64,000 nt of DNA from Powellomyces hirtus (GCA_025526995.1 JAHLKG010000006.1:992001-1056000), one strand, 5' to 3'; positions 36,765-47,004 are shown, numbered from the stretch's first letter. Numbers and translations: made by a program. The notes: generated from the sequence alone by a model not told the origin.

Positions 36765-37530
36765 TTGGATGCTCAGTGAAGTAGAACAAGAATGGCATAG
36801 CCTATTTCAAACCCCACGCACATTGGGAGCATGGCGGTTGGTCGCCAAAGGAGTCATGATTTGGCTTCACGACGCGTAATAATGTATAGGTTACATTGTA
36901 GTTTGGATCCTTTCCAGTTTGGAGCAGTTATGATCACTTTCCACGGAATGGGCTGATGTCTTCAGTATCGCGTTTCATCAACACGTTCTCATGGGCAAGC
37001 CAACACAAGCGCGAATGAGAATGAGCTGGATCCGAGTCCCATTCAACACGTTCTCAGCTCGCGGAAGGCCGCACCAGGCTTCTCGGGTTCTGATGCAGCG
37101 GTTGCATATTTACCTTACTTTTCTCAGGTTTGTGTTCTTCCTTGCCGCGGACCGGATGTGATGCGGTGTGCATATTGATCGTCTTGATTTTCTGATGTGC
37201 GTTTGTTCGTGTTTGCGGTCGCCAAAGGGGGGTCCGAACGGATGACGCGCTCATCACGATGCCCAGACCAACGGAGTTTGGTTCTTTCCCACGGCCCACG
37301 TACCAGTGAGTATAGTTGCAAAAATGACGAGTTTGGCTTATATCAATAGGAATGTTTCAATGGGATTATGCCAATAAGTATATATGCAAAGGTAACGAGT
37401 TTGGTTTATATCAATATGAATGTTCCATTGAAGATCATCAAAAAGTATTTATACAAGAGATATCCGTTTGCGGGTGCGGATAGGTGTAGGGTAGGTAGGG
37501 TAGGGGAGATTGGACAAGTACAGAGCGGAT
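36765..37530. other. Intergenic, tRNA-Asp to CsbD-like gene
   Basis: No gene seen; holds an imperfect 68-bp direct repeat (separate entry). Confidence 0.4.
37325..37460. repeat. Imperfect direct repeat, ~68-bp period
   Basis: acgagtttggcttatatcaa at about 37327 and acgagtttggtttatatcaa at about 37395, each followed by ta(g/t)gaatgtt and an A/T-rich segment. Two units. Confidence 0.7.
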
Positions 37531-37909
37531 TTACTTGTTCACGGCCTTCTGGAAGTCACCCTTGGCCTCGGTGGTGGCACCCGAGGCCTGCATGCGCTCG
37601 TTTCCGATGGCGGAACCAACGTTTTTCTTGATGGATCCACCCATAGAGTCCATGGCGCCGGAGGCGTAGTTGGCAGACTTGACAGCCTCAACCTGAGAGA
37701 AGCGGAAGAAAGACGGGTGAGAAAAGCAATTTCGGAGTATGAAAGACGGAAAGTCGATGGGGATAAATTACCTCGGCGTTGCCGGCAGCGTTCTGGGAGG
37801 CGCCCTCGACGCGCATGCTCTGGTTTCCGAGAACCTTTCCGACAGTCTCCTTGACGGATCCCTTGGCGGCCTCCATGTTTCCGTGGGTCTTGCTGGGTGC
37901 GGCGGACAT
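37531..37909 (-). CDS. CsbD-like stress protein
   Basis: A 99-residue hydrophilic protein with two CsbD-like units. Exon 1 (37772-37909) starts MSAAPSKTHGNMEAAKGSVK then ETVGKVLGNQSMRVEGA; exon 2 (37531-37692) continues VEAVKSANYASGAMDSMGGS and KKNVGSAIGNERMQASGATT, ending KGDFQKAVNK. The intron (79 nt) is in phase. In bacteria CsbD is a general-stress protein; fungal relatives are often abundant and stress-induced, function unknown. A TATA box lies 114-120 bp upstream of the ATG, and perfect CRE palindromes start about 190 bp upstream, which fits stress control by a bZIP factor. Confidence 0.85.
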
Positions 37910-38022
37910 TGTGATATGTGTTTGTGTTGTGTGGGGTGAAGAGAAGAGAGAGTAGTTGTTGTTGTTGTTGCTGTGTGTGTTTGTTGTGATGAGAGGAGGG
38001 GAACAGCGACCGAGGGCTCTGC

Positions 38023-38029
38023 TTTTATA
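38023..38029 (-). promoter_or_regulatory. TATA box of CsbD-like gene
   Basis: TATAAAA on the minus strand, 114 bp upstream of the CsbD-like start codon; the T/G-rich leader in between has no competing ATG. Confidence 0.6.
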
Positions 38030-38102
38030 GCCGAGGCCGTGCCAAGCAAGCGTTTTTCGGCTGACGGGTGAGGAGAGGCAGGAGACGAGGCTTCAAGCAA
38101 CG

Positions 38103-38634
38103 TGACGTCAGGAGAGCGAGGTACAAATGAGGACCATGACTGCGATGATGTATGTTGGTGGAGTCGTTACATCTTCTTTTTTGCGGTCAGCTGAGGGAGC
38201 GTCTCTGAAAGAAGCATATCTTATTCCTGTTTGGGACGAGCGACCGACGCAAATGTTGTGTGGAATGAGCGGGGAGAAGGAGCAGGAGGGCCAATGGGGA
38301 GACCGCAGCTTGATTGACGTTCGAATAAGACGTGACGTCATTCTAGCGCTCTGGAGAGGCTGATATTAGGTTGGCCCGTCCGTCATGAATGGAGTGCGCA
38401 GCAGAGCGTCTGGAATCTGGGATGTTGGGAATGGGATGAGGGGTGACTTGATGAGGTGAGTGTTGTGGATGAGAGAGGCGAGTGGTGGAATGACTTGATG
38501 CGCCCGTTGGATGCTGTTCCCCAATGGCCTATATCTATTATCGACCCATCCTGAGCGCGTCAATGTGACGTCAGACGCGGAGCGAGGGTCTAGTCACATG
38601 ACCTCACGTGGACCGATTAATATGCGTGACGTCA
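38103..38634. promoter_or_regulatory. Cluster of four perfect CRE palindromes (TGACGTCA)
   Basis: Exact TGACGTCA at 38103-38110, 38333-38340, 38566-38573 and 38627-38634, plus half sites near 38314 (ttgacgttc) and 38680 (tgacgtgcc), and a CACGTG at 38605-38610. This is the binding site of CREB/ATF-type bZIP factors (Atf1/Sko1 in fungi). It lies in the shared upstream region of the CsbD-like gene (-) and the C2H2 factor (+). Confidence 0.75.
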
Positions 38635-39397
38635 GAGGCGTGCCCGCCTTTTTCCTCCTTTCGTTTGGTTGATTGACTGACTGACGTGCCAGACAAAAAG
38701 ACCAGCCAGCAGTATCGATAGAGAGAGGTGATTGAGGATTGCTAAAAAACTATCGATACTTTTGTGTTGTGAAGCTGATGAGAATGCTCAACATACATCG
38801 TCATCATGGGTGGGATGCAAGAAAGACATATCTTGATTTTTGTGTGATGAGGGAAATTGCGCGTGGCCATCATGTTATCTCTGCCTTCCATTGCCTTCTT
38901 TTTTGCATTGCCTTGCCTTGCCGCGCTTTGGAAGCTCAACATTGTGTATGAATAGTTCGACCTGTCTGTCTTAGCTGCTGGTGTCATCATCAACGACCAA
39001 AACCCCATGACATAATAATGCGCGTTGACAGACAAGACAAGGATTGACTCTCCGCGCTCACCTTCCCTTCCTTCCTGCGCGCAACTCGCAAGCCTGTTAT
39101 TACCGCCTCGCCCTCCTCGTCACCGCCGCCCTATTTCTACTCTTGCGCCTGTCTGTCTTCCCACCCTTGAATCCCAAAAAGAACATAAATCATCCCCTGC
39201 GCTTGGAAACAAACAACTCTGAGCGGCTTTACCTTTACTTCTTTATACTTTCCTATCCACATTTACCTAGTGCTTGGCTGATATTGTTGCTCCGTTTCGT
39301 TTAATTCGTAATATCACATACAACCCTTAACCTGCCGTCCCGGACAACCCAAGCAGATACTGCATACCCTCTCAGCTTCCGAAGCAACTCTTGGACA
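38635..39397. promoter_or_regulatory. Upstream region and leader of the C2H2 factor gene
   Basis: Holds two TATCGATA octamers at 38713-38720 and 38751-38758 and a pyrimidine-rich stretch at about 39050-39200. No gene seen. Confidence 0.4.
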
Positions 39398-41113
39398 ATG
39401 AATAACTGCAGTGGTCCGCAGCAATGGATCCACCAGCCTCAGGCACCGCCGTACGTAACTGGCAGAGCTCCGTATGCTAGCCACACGCATCAGCACCAGC
39501 AACAGCACCAGCAGCAGCCGTCTGCGATGCAGCAGCAGTTCCAGTGGAACAGCTATCAACCGACAACTCTGCCGACCGGGGCGCTCTCACAGCAGCAGCA
39601 ACAGCACCAGCAACAGCAGCAGCAGCAACCACCGCTTTCCCAACAGCAGCCACATCCTCAACAGCAAGCATACCCATCCCAGCCTTACTACGTGTACCCC
39701 GTATACGGATCCTCATATCCGCAGGCACCTCCACAACAACAACAGCAATTTTCACAAACACAACCGTATACCGAGGCCGCTGGCACACTGGACCCCTCCG
39801 CTGCGTCGTCGCTGAAAACCTCCCATTACTACTCCCAGCTGACACCACAATGGACTGGTCTTGTACAGCCACAAAACCTTCAAGATCCCAGCATGGCAGA
39901 CATGGTGCCCGCCATTGCTCTGGCACGAGACGAGTCAACGGCAGCCTCGCTCGCTCTGCAGCCTTCGCCTACGATCAGCACCAACAGACCGTCAAATTCA
40001 AACTGTCTGACCTCGCTTACCTCGGTGGGTGTCAACCCGCCGAGCCCGCTCATGGCAACGTCCCCGTCTCGTCCATTGTCGACATCCTTCATGGCTCATT
40101 CTCCGCTCAGCGTAGCAAGCTCGGTCTCCCCATATATGGGTGGACCCGGACCCCTCATCCAAAACTTCGACGAAGGCGCCGCCCTGGACCTGTTTGCGGC
40201 TCTCGACAACTTGGGAACTGGGCGGGCCCATACTGGCCTTGGAATTGACACGACTGGCCAACGTCGACTGTCTGTCCCCGACGCATCCGCGGCTGCCGCC
40301 TATATGCGCGCACTATCGCCCGCATTGATCAACGGCCCTGGGATTGGCACTTCGCCAATGCTCCACTCGGACGATGATTTTGACAACCTACCTTACCCCA
40401 CACCGGGATTGGAAGGCCTTTTCGATGACTTGGCTTTGATAGCCGGGAACTTGCGCGACGACGAGAAATCGGGCACCTCAATATTTCCCTCAGCTGCGCC
40501 CTCTGAAAATGGGTCCCGTGGTGGCGGCAACCAGCCCATTCCCAACCTTGTCATATCATCTCCCGAAAGCACTGATCAAAAGACCAAGCGCTCGAAGCGA
40601 CTGTCCTCTCCCGCTTCATCTGTGGAGTCGTCTTACAGCGACAACATGTTTGGCTCCAGCAATGGTGGCACCGAAAACAACATTCCGTCCGGCATGTTCT
40701 CTTGCGCCTGTGGGAAATCCTTCAAGAAACTCTCTTCTCTGCGCTCTCACGCCAAGCTGCATGGCCGCGAACGTTCCTTCATCTGCGACCAGTGCAACAA
40801 AGGCTTCCTCCGCAAACATGATCTCACGCGTCACACCACCACCCATCTTCCTCACGGAAGCAAGCCGTACACGTGTCCTTGCGGTGTAAGCTTTACGCGC
40901 CAGGACGCAATGATGCGACACATCCGTGCTGGTCGATGTGACAAGCCTACCAACAGAAGAGGTCGGAAACCAATGTTTCAGACGACTCCACATCATCACG
41001 ATTTCACACAGTACCTCCCCGCGCCCAGCCACGGCCAAGTCAAAATGGTGCCGTACCCAATGCCCCCAGCCGCGAGTGACAACCAGCGGCCAGAGTACCA
41101 TGGCGTGTACTAA
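39398..41113 (+). CDS. C2H2 zinc-finger transcription factor, Q-rich
   Basis: Single-exon gene, 571 residues. The N-terminal third is rich in Q and P with several CAG/CAA runs (about 39480-39760), typical of activation regions; the middle is S/T/P-rich. Near the C-terminus are three fingers: CACGKSFKKLSSLRSHAKLH, CDQCNKGFLRKHDLTRHTTTH (canonical) and CPCGVSFTRQDAMMRH followed by IRAGRC. Fingers 1 and 3 have C-x-C instead of C-x2-C, and finger 3 ends in C rather than H. A basic segment NRRGRKPM follows. Fungal Ace2/Crz1-type factors have similar end-placed fingers, but orthology cannot be claimed. The upstream region carries CRE and TATCGATA motifs. Confidence 0.85.
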   Translation: MNNCSGPQQWIHQPQAPPYVTGRAPYASHTHQHQQQHQQQPSAMQQQFQWNSYQPTTLPTGALSQQQQQHQQQQQQQPPLSQQQPHPQQQAYPSQPYYVYPVYGSSYPQAPPQQQQQFSQTQPYTEAAGTLDPSAASSLKTSHYYSQLTPQWTGLVQPQNLQDPSMADMVPAIALARDESTAASLALQPSPTISTNRPSNSNCLTSLTSVGVNPPSPLMATSPSRPLSTSFMAHSPLSVASSVSPYMGGPGPLIQNFDEGAALDLFAALDNLGTGRAHTGLGIDTTGQRRLSVPDASAAAAYMRALSPALINGPGIGTSPMLHSDDDFDNLPYPTPGLEGLFDDLALIAGNLRDDEKSGTSIFPSAAPSENGSRGGGNQPIPNLVISSPESTDQKTKRSKRLSSPASSVESSYSDNMFGSSNGGTENNIPSGMFSCACGKSFKKLSSLRSHAKLHGRERSFICDQCNKGFLRKHDLTRHTTTHLPHGSKPYTCPCGVSFTRQDAMMRHIRAGRCDKPTNRRGRKPMFQTTPHHHDFTQYLPAPSHGQVKMVPYPMPPAASDNQRPEYHGVY

Positions 41114-41996
41114 TCTGTTTCAGACGATGGGGAAGTTGACACCATATAGAAAGGAGACGGGCGGACTTTTTCCTCTGGATGCGAACGATTCCTGTCTCTG
41201 CACTTCCCTCGCAAATCGTTCTGGGTGTCAATCATTTCCTCACCACAATTTTGTCCGTTTCACCTTCATTTCGCTGTAATTTTTGCTTTTGTTCCCCTAC
41301 TCTGAACATTTTGTCCAATTGTTCAAGTCTTCCCCGCACGTCTGGTGCTCTCACAACGTGTCTCTCCTTATGTAAATATATAAAACGCTTTTATTCTCAT
41401 CATACGGCTACTTTGGCTACTTTGTAAAAATGAGCCTTTTATTCAAACGTATATGTTCATCGTTGATGATGACCTGTCAAAGAAAGTGGCGCCAGTTCCA
41501 TTTGTAAGATCGGAAGCACAATTATTAATGCGCTTCGCCGCCTGGATTGCTGGGGGGGCACATCTGAATGTTCACTCAATACTGCTCGATTAGGTTTTTC
41601 GCTTTCGGAGGCGCGACCCCAGATCGATTACGTAACTACAAACTCCGGTCGAGTCGGACTTGTGCCATTCATCAATACCTCCCCGCGCGGGGATTCCCCC
41701 ATCCCAGCAATTTTTTCTATCGCAGGTACTGTCAATCCCGAACACATCAATTTGGGAACAGGTCCGATTTGTATCGCTGAGAAAACCGACTTTTTGCCCG
41801 AACGGTTCCTGTGCGATCGATCTGAGCTGCTTTGAGAGCAGTGCAAGCAGGTTGATTTTTTGTTTTGGAACGTTTGGCATTCAGGTGAGCAACACATTTG
41901 TGGTTTACATTTCGGCCAGTTGGCATTTGAAGATGGATCTTCACATTGGGTTCTTTATTGAGTAATGTAAATCTTGTTATTGATATCTCAAAAGTG
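41114..41996. other. Intergenic, C2H2 factor to Ca2+-ATPase
   Basis: No gene recognised. Short overlapping frames at 41570-41965 on both strands show no family resemblance. The end is the Ca2+-ATPase promoter. Confidence 0.4.
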
Positions 41997-44900
41997 ATGT
42001 CGAACCGTCCCAACATCGGTCACCCCAATGCTGTGGACAGCAGTCAAGAATCATTTGACACGGCACCCGAGGGCGTCTCACCGGGGACGACCGACCCTCC
42101 ACAGCAGCACCCGCAGAACCCTCAACCGCCGCAGCCCGTGCGCCACTTGCCCCCGATTGTTCGGGGCCAGGAGGACGCCAACGGGATGCCCACTGTACGC
42201 CACATGCAGGATGAACAGGAGGATGAAGACGAAGAAGCGGCGCAAGCGCGCCAAAGCCAAAAGACTCGAATGACAGCCGAACAAGGCCGGAAAGATGACG
42301 TGCATGTTGGGTTAAGGGCCAAAATTGCTAAATTGCCAGAGAATGAGTTTGGCGTGACGCCAGACGACCTTGCGCGGGTCTGCAATTTCGATAATCGGTC
42401 GTCGCCGAGCTTGTTGCAGGTCCTTACAGGCGAATTTGGGGGCGTCGAAGGACTGGCGATCCTGCTTCGTGTCAATCTCGATACCGGTCTGGTGCGTGTC
42501 CAAGGTGAACCCCACGAACCTCACCCCAAGGTCAAAAAGCAGCAGGTGGCTCCCGAGACCGACGACGGCAGCAAGACTCCGCTCCCGCTTCCCCCGAAAG
42601 TCAACATGACCGCTGTTGACAAGGATGCGCGCCAGGCCGTGTTTGGTGGAAATTTGATCCCCCCTCCGCGATCTGACACGATTTTCGAGATGATCTGGGA
42701 CACCATCAAGGAAGACCCGATCATCAAGGTTCTGATTGTGGGTGCTATTGTGGTCTTGTCACTCGGAACAGCCATTTGCCCCTCAGAAGGCTACATTGAA
42801 GGGCTGGCCATTCTCGTCGCTGTCGTTATTGTGCTCTCTGTGACGGCCGGAAACGACTGGTCCAAGGATCGTAAATTCAAAAAACTGTTGCTGTTGCAAT
42901 CGGATAAGCGAACCAAAGTCATCCGTGGAGGTGTCAAGGACCAGATTTCTAGCTGGGATGTGGTCGTCGGTGACCTTGTTGAAGTCGTCGTGGGTGACGA
43001 AATCCCTGCTGATGGACTGTTTGTTCGTGGCAACCGGCTCGTCGTCGATGAATCGCCGCTGACGGGTGAATCGATCCCGGTCAAGAAATCACTCTCGTCT
43101 CCATACATGTTTTCCGGCTGTCAAGTCAGCGAAGGTTCCGGCATCATGCTCGTCACGGGCGTCGGAGTCCGATCCAGCGGTGGACAAATTCAAGAGTTGC
43201 TGAACGAAGCGCAGAACGAAGAGACGGTCTTGCAGGCCAAACTCAAGCAGGTCGCTGTGTTGATTGGAAAAATTGGTGTTGCTAGCGGTATCCTCACCTT
43301 CTTGGGCTTGTTGATTCGTTGGGCCATCTCATGGGCACAGCACGAAATGCCGAAAACCAGTACGACCTGCCACGGAAGCGGTAATTCGGAAACCCTTGCT
43401 CGCATCCAAGCCATCGCAGAGGACTTTGTCATTGGAATCACGGTCGTCGTCGTTGCTGTTCCCGAAGGTCTGCCCCTCGCGGTCACCATCTCGCTCGCAT
43501 TCAGTATGTTCAAAATGATCAAAGACAATTGTTTCGTCCGACACCTCGATGCCTCGGAGACCATGGGAGAAGCAACCTGCATTTGCACCGACAAGACCGG
43601 CACGCTGACCGAGAACCGCATGACGGTCGTCAAGGCCCTGGTGGGCGACCAAGTGTACTATGGCGAAGGATCCGGCGAGGAAGCCAGCACGGTCGCTGCG
43701 TTCTCCGACACCACCCTCTCGACGCGCGTCAGGGACATTTTCTGCGAAGGCATCTGCGTCAACTCCAACTGTTTCGTCAAAATCTCCGATAAAGGCCAGC
43801 CGCTGTTTGTCGGGTCCGCGACCGAAGGCGCTCTGCTCGTGTTTGCCGAGAAGCTGGGCGTAGACTACAACAAGATCCGCAAGGACGTGACCAAAGTTGA
43901 GAACGGAACCTGGTCGTTCTCGTCGGACCGCAAGCGCATGTCCACCCTCGTTCAGCCCTTGATTGAAACGATTCCGATGGAAGGAAGTAAGGGAAGAAGC
44001 ACCGCCCACTCGCGGTACAGGCTGTATACCAAAGGCGCGTCGGAAATCGTCTTGTCGCTGTGCACGCACATTGTCGACGCGGCGGGCGAAAAGACATCAG
44101 CCATCTCGGCATCCGACATTTCGCGGATCCAGCGCACCATCAAGCGGTGGGCGTCGCAGGGCCTGCGAACGCTGGCTCTGGCGTACCGCGACACGGACCA
44201 GTCTCTGACAACCTTTGAAGGCCAGAACAAAAAGGACGACCCCGAACATGATTTGGTATTTGTGGGTCTGGTCGGGATCAAGGATCCGCTCCGCAAAGAA
44301 GTGCCCGGTGCTGTTTCCATCTGCCAGAAAGCCGGTCTTACCATTCGCATGGTTACGGGAGACAACATCCTCACTGCCTGCAAGATTGCGCGTGAATGCA
44401 ACATTATGTTTGGCGATGGAATTGCCCTTGAGGGACCCGTGTTCCGCTCCATGTCCGAAGCCGAAAAGATCAGTGTGATTCCTCGTCTGCAGGTCCTCGC
44501 GCGTTCCTCCCCCGCCGACAAACACACCCTGGTTAACCTGCTCAAACGCATGGGTGAAGTCGTGGCTGTCACAGGAGACGGAACCAACGACGCACCAGCC
44601 CTCAAAGAAGCCGACGTTGGTTTCGCCATGGGAATCAGCGGGACTCAGATTGCCATGAACGCTTCCGACATTGTTTTGTTGGACGACAATTTTGTTTCGC
44701 TCGTGCAGTCGATCCGCTGGGGCCGCAACGTGCTCAACTGTGTCCGCAAGTTCCTGCAGTTCCAACTCGGCGTCAACCTCGTCGCCATCATCCTGACGTT
44801 TGTCGGATCGCTGACCGAGGGTACCTCGCCGCTCACCACCGTGCAGCTGCTGTGGGTCAACTTGATCATGGACTCGCTCGGTGCCCTGGCCCTTGCCTCC

Positions 44901-45830
44901 GATGAACCCGAAGATGACATCCTGGATCACCCTCCACATGCCCGTACCGAATCCCTCCTGTCCCTGCCCATGCGGCAGTACATTGGCTTGCAAGTCATTT
45001 ACCAGATCACCGTCCTGTTGTGCCTGTTCCTGGGCGGCGCCGACCACTGGGTGCCCTATAAACGAGAATGGTACTCTGAAGCAGACCTCGTTGGATCGCC
45101 GACCCGCCGCGCATCAACCATGGTGTTTCTGGTGTTTATCCTGATGCAGCTGTCCAACATTGTGATGGCGCGCCAACTCAACGGGCAACTCAACTTTTTC
45201 AAAAACTTTTTCCGCAACAAACTCTTCATCTTCATCATCTTTGTCATTGCGGGGGTCCAAGTCCTCGTCGTCATTTTCGGCGGCAACTTTGTCCGCACCT
45301 GCCCAATCCACTGGGAAGAGTGGTTGATTTGTGCTTTCCTCGCCTCGTTGAACTTTCCCTTTGTGTTTCTCGGCCGCGCACTCTGCAATCTGTGGCGCAA
45401 CAACCACGGCCAACCGGGTGGCAAATGGTCGTTCAACGTGACCGCCCACGACGCCCCGCCAAAACACAAAGTCGCGGCCGTGTCCCCGCACTCGGCAGTG
45501 CAGATCGACCGATCGGCTTCGCAGGAAGGAGAGTCGCCCGCAATGTCGACCACGGACACGGCTCAGCTCACCAACCCGCGGGAATCAGCGACATCCTCGC
45601 CGTACCGCCCCATGCACCGCACCGGAAACAGGTGGCAGACGGTTCGGTCCGCGGTCGTCCTCATGGGTGCCCTTGAAAACGTCCGCAAAGACACGTTTGC
45701 ACCCAAAGGGCCCGACCAGAGCTTCTTGGAGAACTGGATCAGGTTCAGGAAGGATGTCGAGGTGTTGCCGAAAAAGAATGGCGTGACCAGGAGCTCATCC
45801 AGTTTGCACGGACATCGCGGCGGACAATAA
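41997..45830 (+). CDS. PMC1: P-type Ca2+-ATPase, PMCA/Pmc1 type (P2B)
   Basis: Pumps Ca2+ out of the cytosol, in fungi usually into the vacuole, and is often under calcineurin control. About 1277 residues, with no intron over 3.8 kb. The start at 41997 (MSNRPNIGHPNAV) is preferred over an upstream in-frame ATG at 41946. Visible elements: AICPSEGYIEGLAILVAVVI (M2), DESPLTGESIPVKK (actuator region), VPEGLPLAVTISLAFSM (M4 with the Ca2+ site), CICTDKTGTLTENRM with the phosphorylated Asp at about residue 532, MVTGDNILTACKIA, VTGDGTNDAPALKEADVGFA and LLWVNLIMDSLGALALASDE (M6). The C-terminal ~180 residues after the last helix are polar and may be regulatory; no calmodulin site can be certified. The N-terminal ~100 residues are P/Q/E-rich. 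Confidence 0.95.
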   Translation: MSNRPNIGHPNAVDSSQESFDTAPEGVSPGTTDPPQQHPQNPQPPQPVRHLPPIVRGQEDANGMPTVRHMQDEQEDEDEEAAQARQSQKTRMTAEQGRKDDVHVGLRAKIAKLPENEFGVTPDDLARVCNFDNRSSPSLLQVLTGEFGGVEGLAILLRVNLDTGLVRVQGEPHEPHPKVKKQQVAPETDDGSKTPLPLPPKVNMTAVDKDARQAVFGGNLIPPPRSDTIFEMIWDTIKEDPIIKVLIVGAIVVLSLGTAICPSEGYIEGLAILVAVVIVLSVTAGNDWSKDRKFKKLLLLQSDKRTKVIRGGVKDQISSWDVVVGDLVEVVVGDEIPADGLFVRGNRLVVDESPLTGESIPVKKSLSSPYMFSGCQVSEGSGIMLVTGVGVRSSGGQIQELLNEAQNEETVLQAKLKQVAVLIGKIGVASGILTFLGLLIRWAISWAQHEMPKTSTTCHGSGNSETLARIQAIAEDFVIGITVVVVAVPEGLPLAVTISLAFSMFKMIKDNCFVRHLDASETMGEATCICTDKTGTLTENRMTVVKALVGDQVYYGEGSGEEASTVAAFSDTTLSTRVRDIFCEGICVNSNCFVKISDKGQPLFVGSATEGALLVFAEKLGVDYNKIRKDVTKVENGTWSFSSDRKRMSTLVQPLIETIPMEGSKGRSTAHSRYRLYTKGASEIVLSLCTHIVDAAGEKTSAISASDISRIQRTIKRWASQGLRTLALAYRDTDQSLTTFEGQNKKDDPEHDLVFVGLVGIKDPLRKEVPGAVSICQKAGLTIRMVTGDNILTACKIARECNIMFGDGIALEGPVFRSMSEAEKISVIPRLQVLARSSPADKHTLVNLLKRMGEVVAVTGDGTNDAPALKEADVGFAMGISGTQIAMNASDIVLLDDNFVSLVQSIRWGRNVLNCVRKFLQFQLGVNLVAIILTFVGSLTEGTSPLTTVQLLWVNLIMDSLGALALASDEPEDDILDHPPHARTESLLSLPMRQYIGLQVIYQITVLLCLFLGGADHWVPYKREWYSEADLVGSPTRRASTMVFLVFILMQLSNIVMARQLNGQLNFFKNFFRNKLFIFIIFVIAGVQVLVVIFGGNFVRTCPIHWEEWLICAFLASLNFPFVFLGRALCNLWRNNHGQPGGKWSFNVTAHDAPPKHKVAAVSPHSAVQIDRSASQEGESPAMSTTDTAQLTNPRESATSSPYRPMHRTGNRWQTVRSAVVLMGALENVRKDTFAPKGPDQSFLENWIRFRKDVEVLPKKNGVTRSSSSLHGHRGGQ

Positions 45831-45911
45831 TCGACAAAAAAAGTCATGGGTGGGGGACTCTCCTAGCTACTACTAGCGCCTGATCCACCACACCTTTTGG
45901 CTCATACATAT

Positions 45912-45931
45912 CCCCCCCCCCCCCCCCCCCC
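45912..45931 (+). repeat. Poly-C tract (20 C)
   Basis: Twenty consecutive C just downstream of the Ca2+-ATPase stop. Such runs are prone to slippage, so the length may vary or be a sequencing artefact. Confidence 0.8.
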
Positions 45932-45937
45932 GATTTC

Positions 45938-46071
45938 GATTGGACAGTGGCCCTTTTCACCCCCTTTTTTGTATGCTTTGAGGTGTTTGTTACGCTATCG
46001 ATAAGATTGGACAGTGGCCCTTTTCACCCCCTTTTTTGTATGCTTTGAGGTGTTTGTTACGCTATCGATAA
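45938..46071. repeat. Perfect 67-bp tandem duplication
   Basis: The unit beginning gattggacagtggccctttt and ending gctatcgataa occurs at 45938-46004 and again at 46005-46071 without a mismatch. Each copy ends in a TATCGATA. Confidence 0.9.
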
Positions 46072-46262
46072 TAAAAAATCGGGGGCAGGTTTACCCCCCG
46101 ACGCTTTGCGCAATAAGATATCGATATGCCCGGCCTAGTGGTGATCGCGAGGTGCTAGCCATGTGACGTGCATATGCATACATGCCCCTGCTGTCGCGTT
46201 ACAGACCCCGCCATCTATCGATAGAGTATCGATACAGTATATAACCATCTGGACAATCATTG

Positions 46263-46320
46263 CCGGCAGTTGTCGCGGGTTTTGCCACGGCACAGCTCAA
46301 GCTCGCATGGCCGTGGCATA
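46263..46320 (+). ncRNA. Candidate structured transcript with upstream TATA
   Basis: gccacggc at 46284-46291 and gccgtggc at 46310-46317 form a perfect 8-bp stem, with an inner agct-caagct. A TATATAA lies about 40 bp upstream at 46238-46244, next to two TATCGATA sites. Only the fold and the TATA support an RNA gene; the ends are unknown. Confidence 0.2.
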
Positions 46321-47004
46321 CCGCCCGGGACACAACACTCCTTTGGGACAAAAACCTCCTCAGCTGGGTCTGCTGCTTTGGGTCGACGGGCGGGTGGCTG
46401 CCAGTTGTCCGGACCCCTTTGCCACTATCGCTGCTGCCCCCTCCCACACCCAATCTCGCTTCCGGACCACTGCGACCCACTGGTACCGTCGGCCATCCCA
46501 CGCATGTTTTTCCTCGGGTGTTGGTCCATGATCCGCCGTTACTGCATGCTTGTAGCACCCTTTCTATTAGCATCGCCTTCAACCATGCCTTTGCCGCACG
46601 GGGTCTCACTAATCCTCTCTACCTAGAGCAATACTCTTCTATCTGCTTTGCGCCTGCTGGCTCCTACTACAGTAGATGCCACAATCAGGGGCTCCTGCCC
46701 CAGGACCAGGACCTCCCATCCTCAACCCACTTTGTACGCTTGTGCCCGAGTTTCCGAGCCTTCTGTTTCTTGGTCTCCTGGGCCCAGACGAGGAGCAGCA
46801 GGAGAGTCAATGAGCGCACCCAGCGAGGGGAGTGGAGAGGAACAGAGAGTGGCTGTGCGAATCGCATCCCTTTTTTCTCTCACGTTACGCGACGCCCCAT
46901 CCGGCTTGCAATACAAGTATATAGTATCGATAGAGTGGCAGTAGAGTGGACGACATGGAACACTCTTTTGTGCAAAAACCTCGACGAGTCACCACTGCCG
47001 TGCC

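Larger units (their letters stand above)
45831..46262. other. Intergenic 3' of Ca2+-ATPase, repeat-rich
   Basis: Contains the poly-C tract, the 67-bp duplication and five TATCGATA octamers, each listed separately; no gene. Confidence 0.5.

Noticed and set aside
37480..37510. TAGGG-rich stretch resembling telomere repeat
   Set aside because: Only a few irregular units (gtagggtaggtagggtaggg); too short and irregular for an interstitial telomere.
38742..39304. Small frames between the CRE cluster and the C2H2 gene
   Set aside because: Probably leader or promoter sequence of the C2H2 gene; low-complexity translations.
41568..41965. Cluster of overlapping frames before the Ca2+-ATPase
   Set aside because: Frames on both strands overlap, are under 105 codons and show no family resemblance.
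43329..45047. Long antisense frames under the Ca2+-ATPase
   Set aside because: High GC third positions on the coding strand create them; no protein features.
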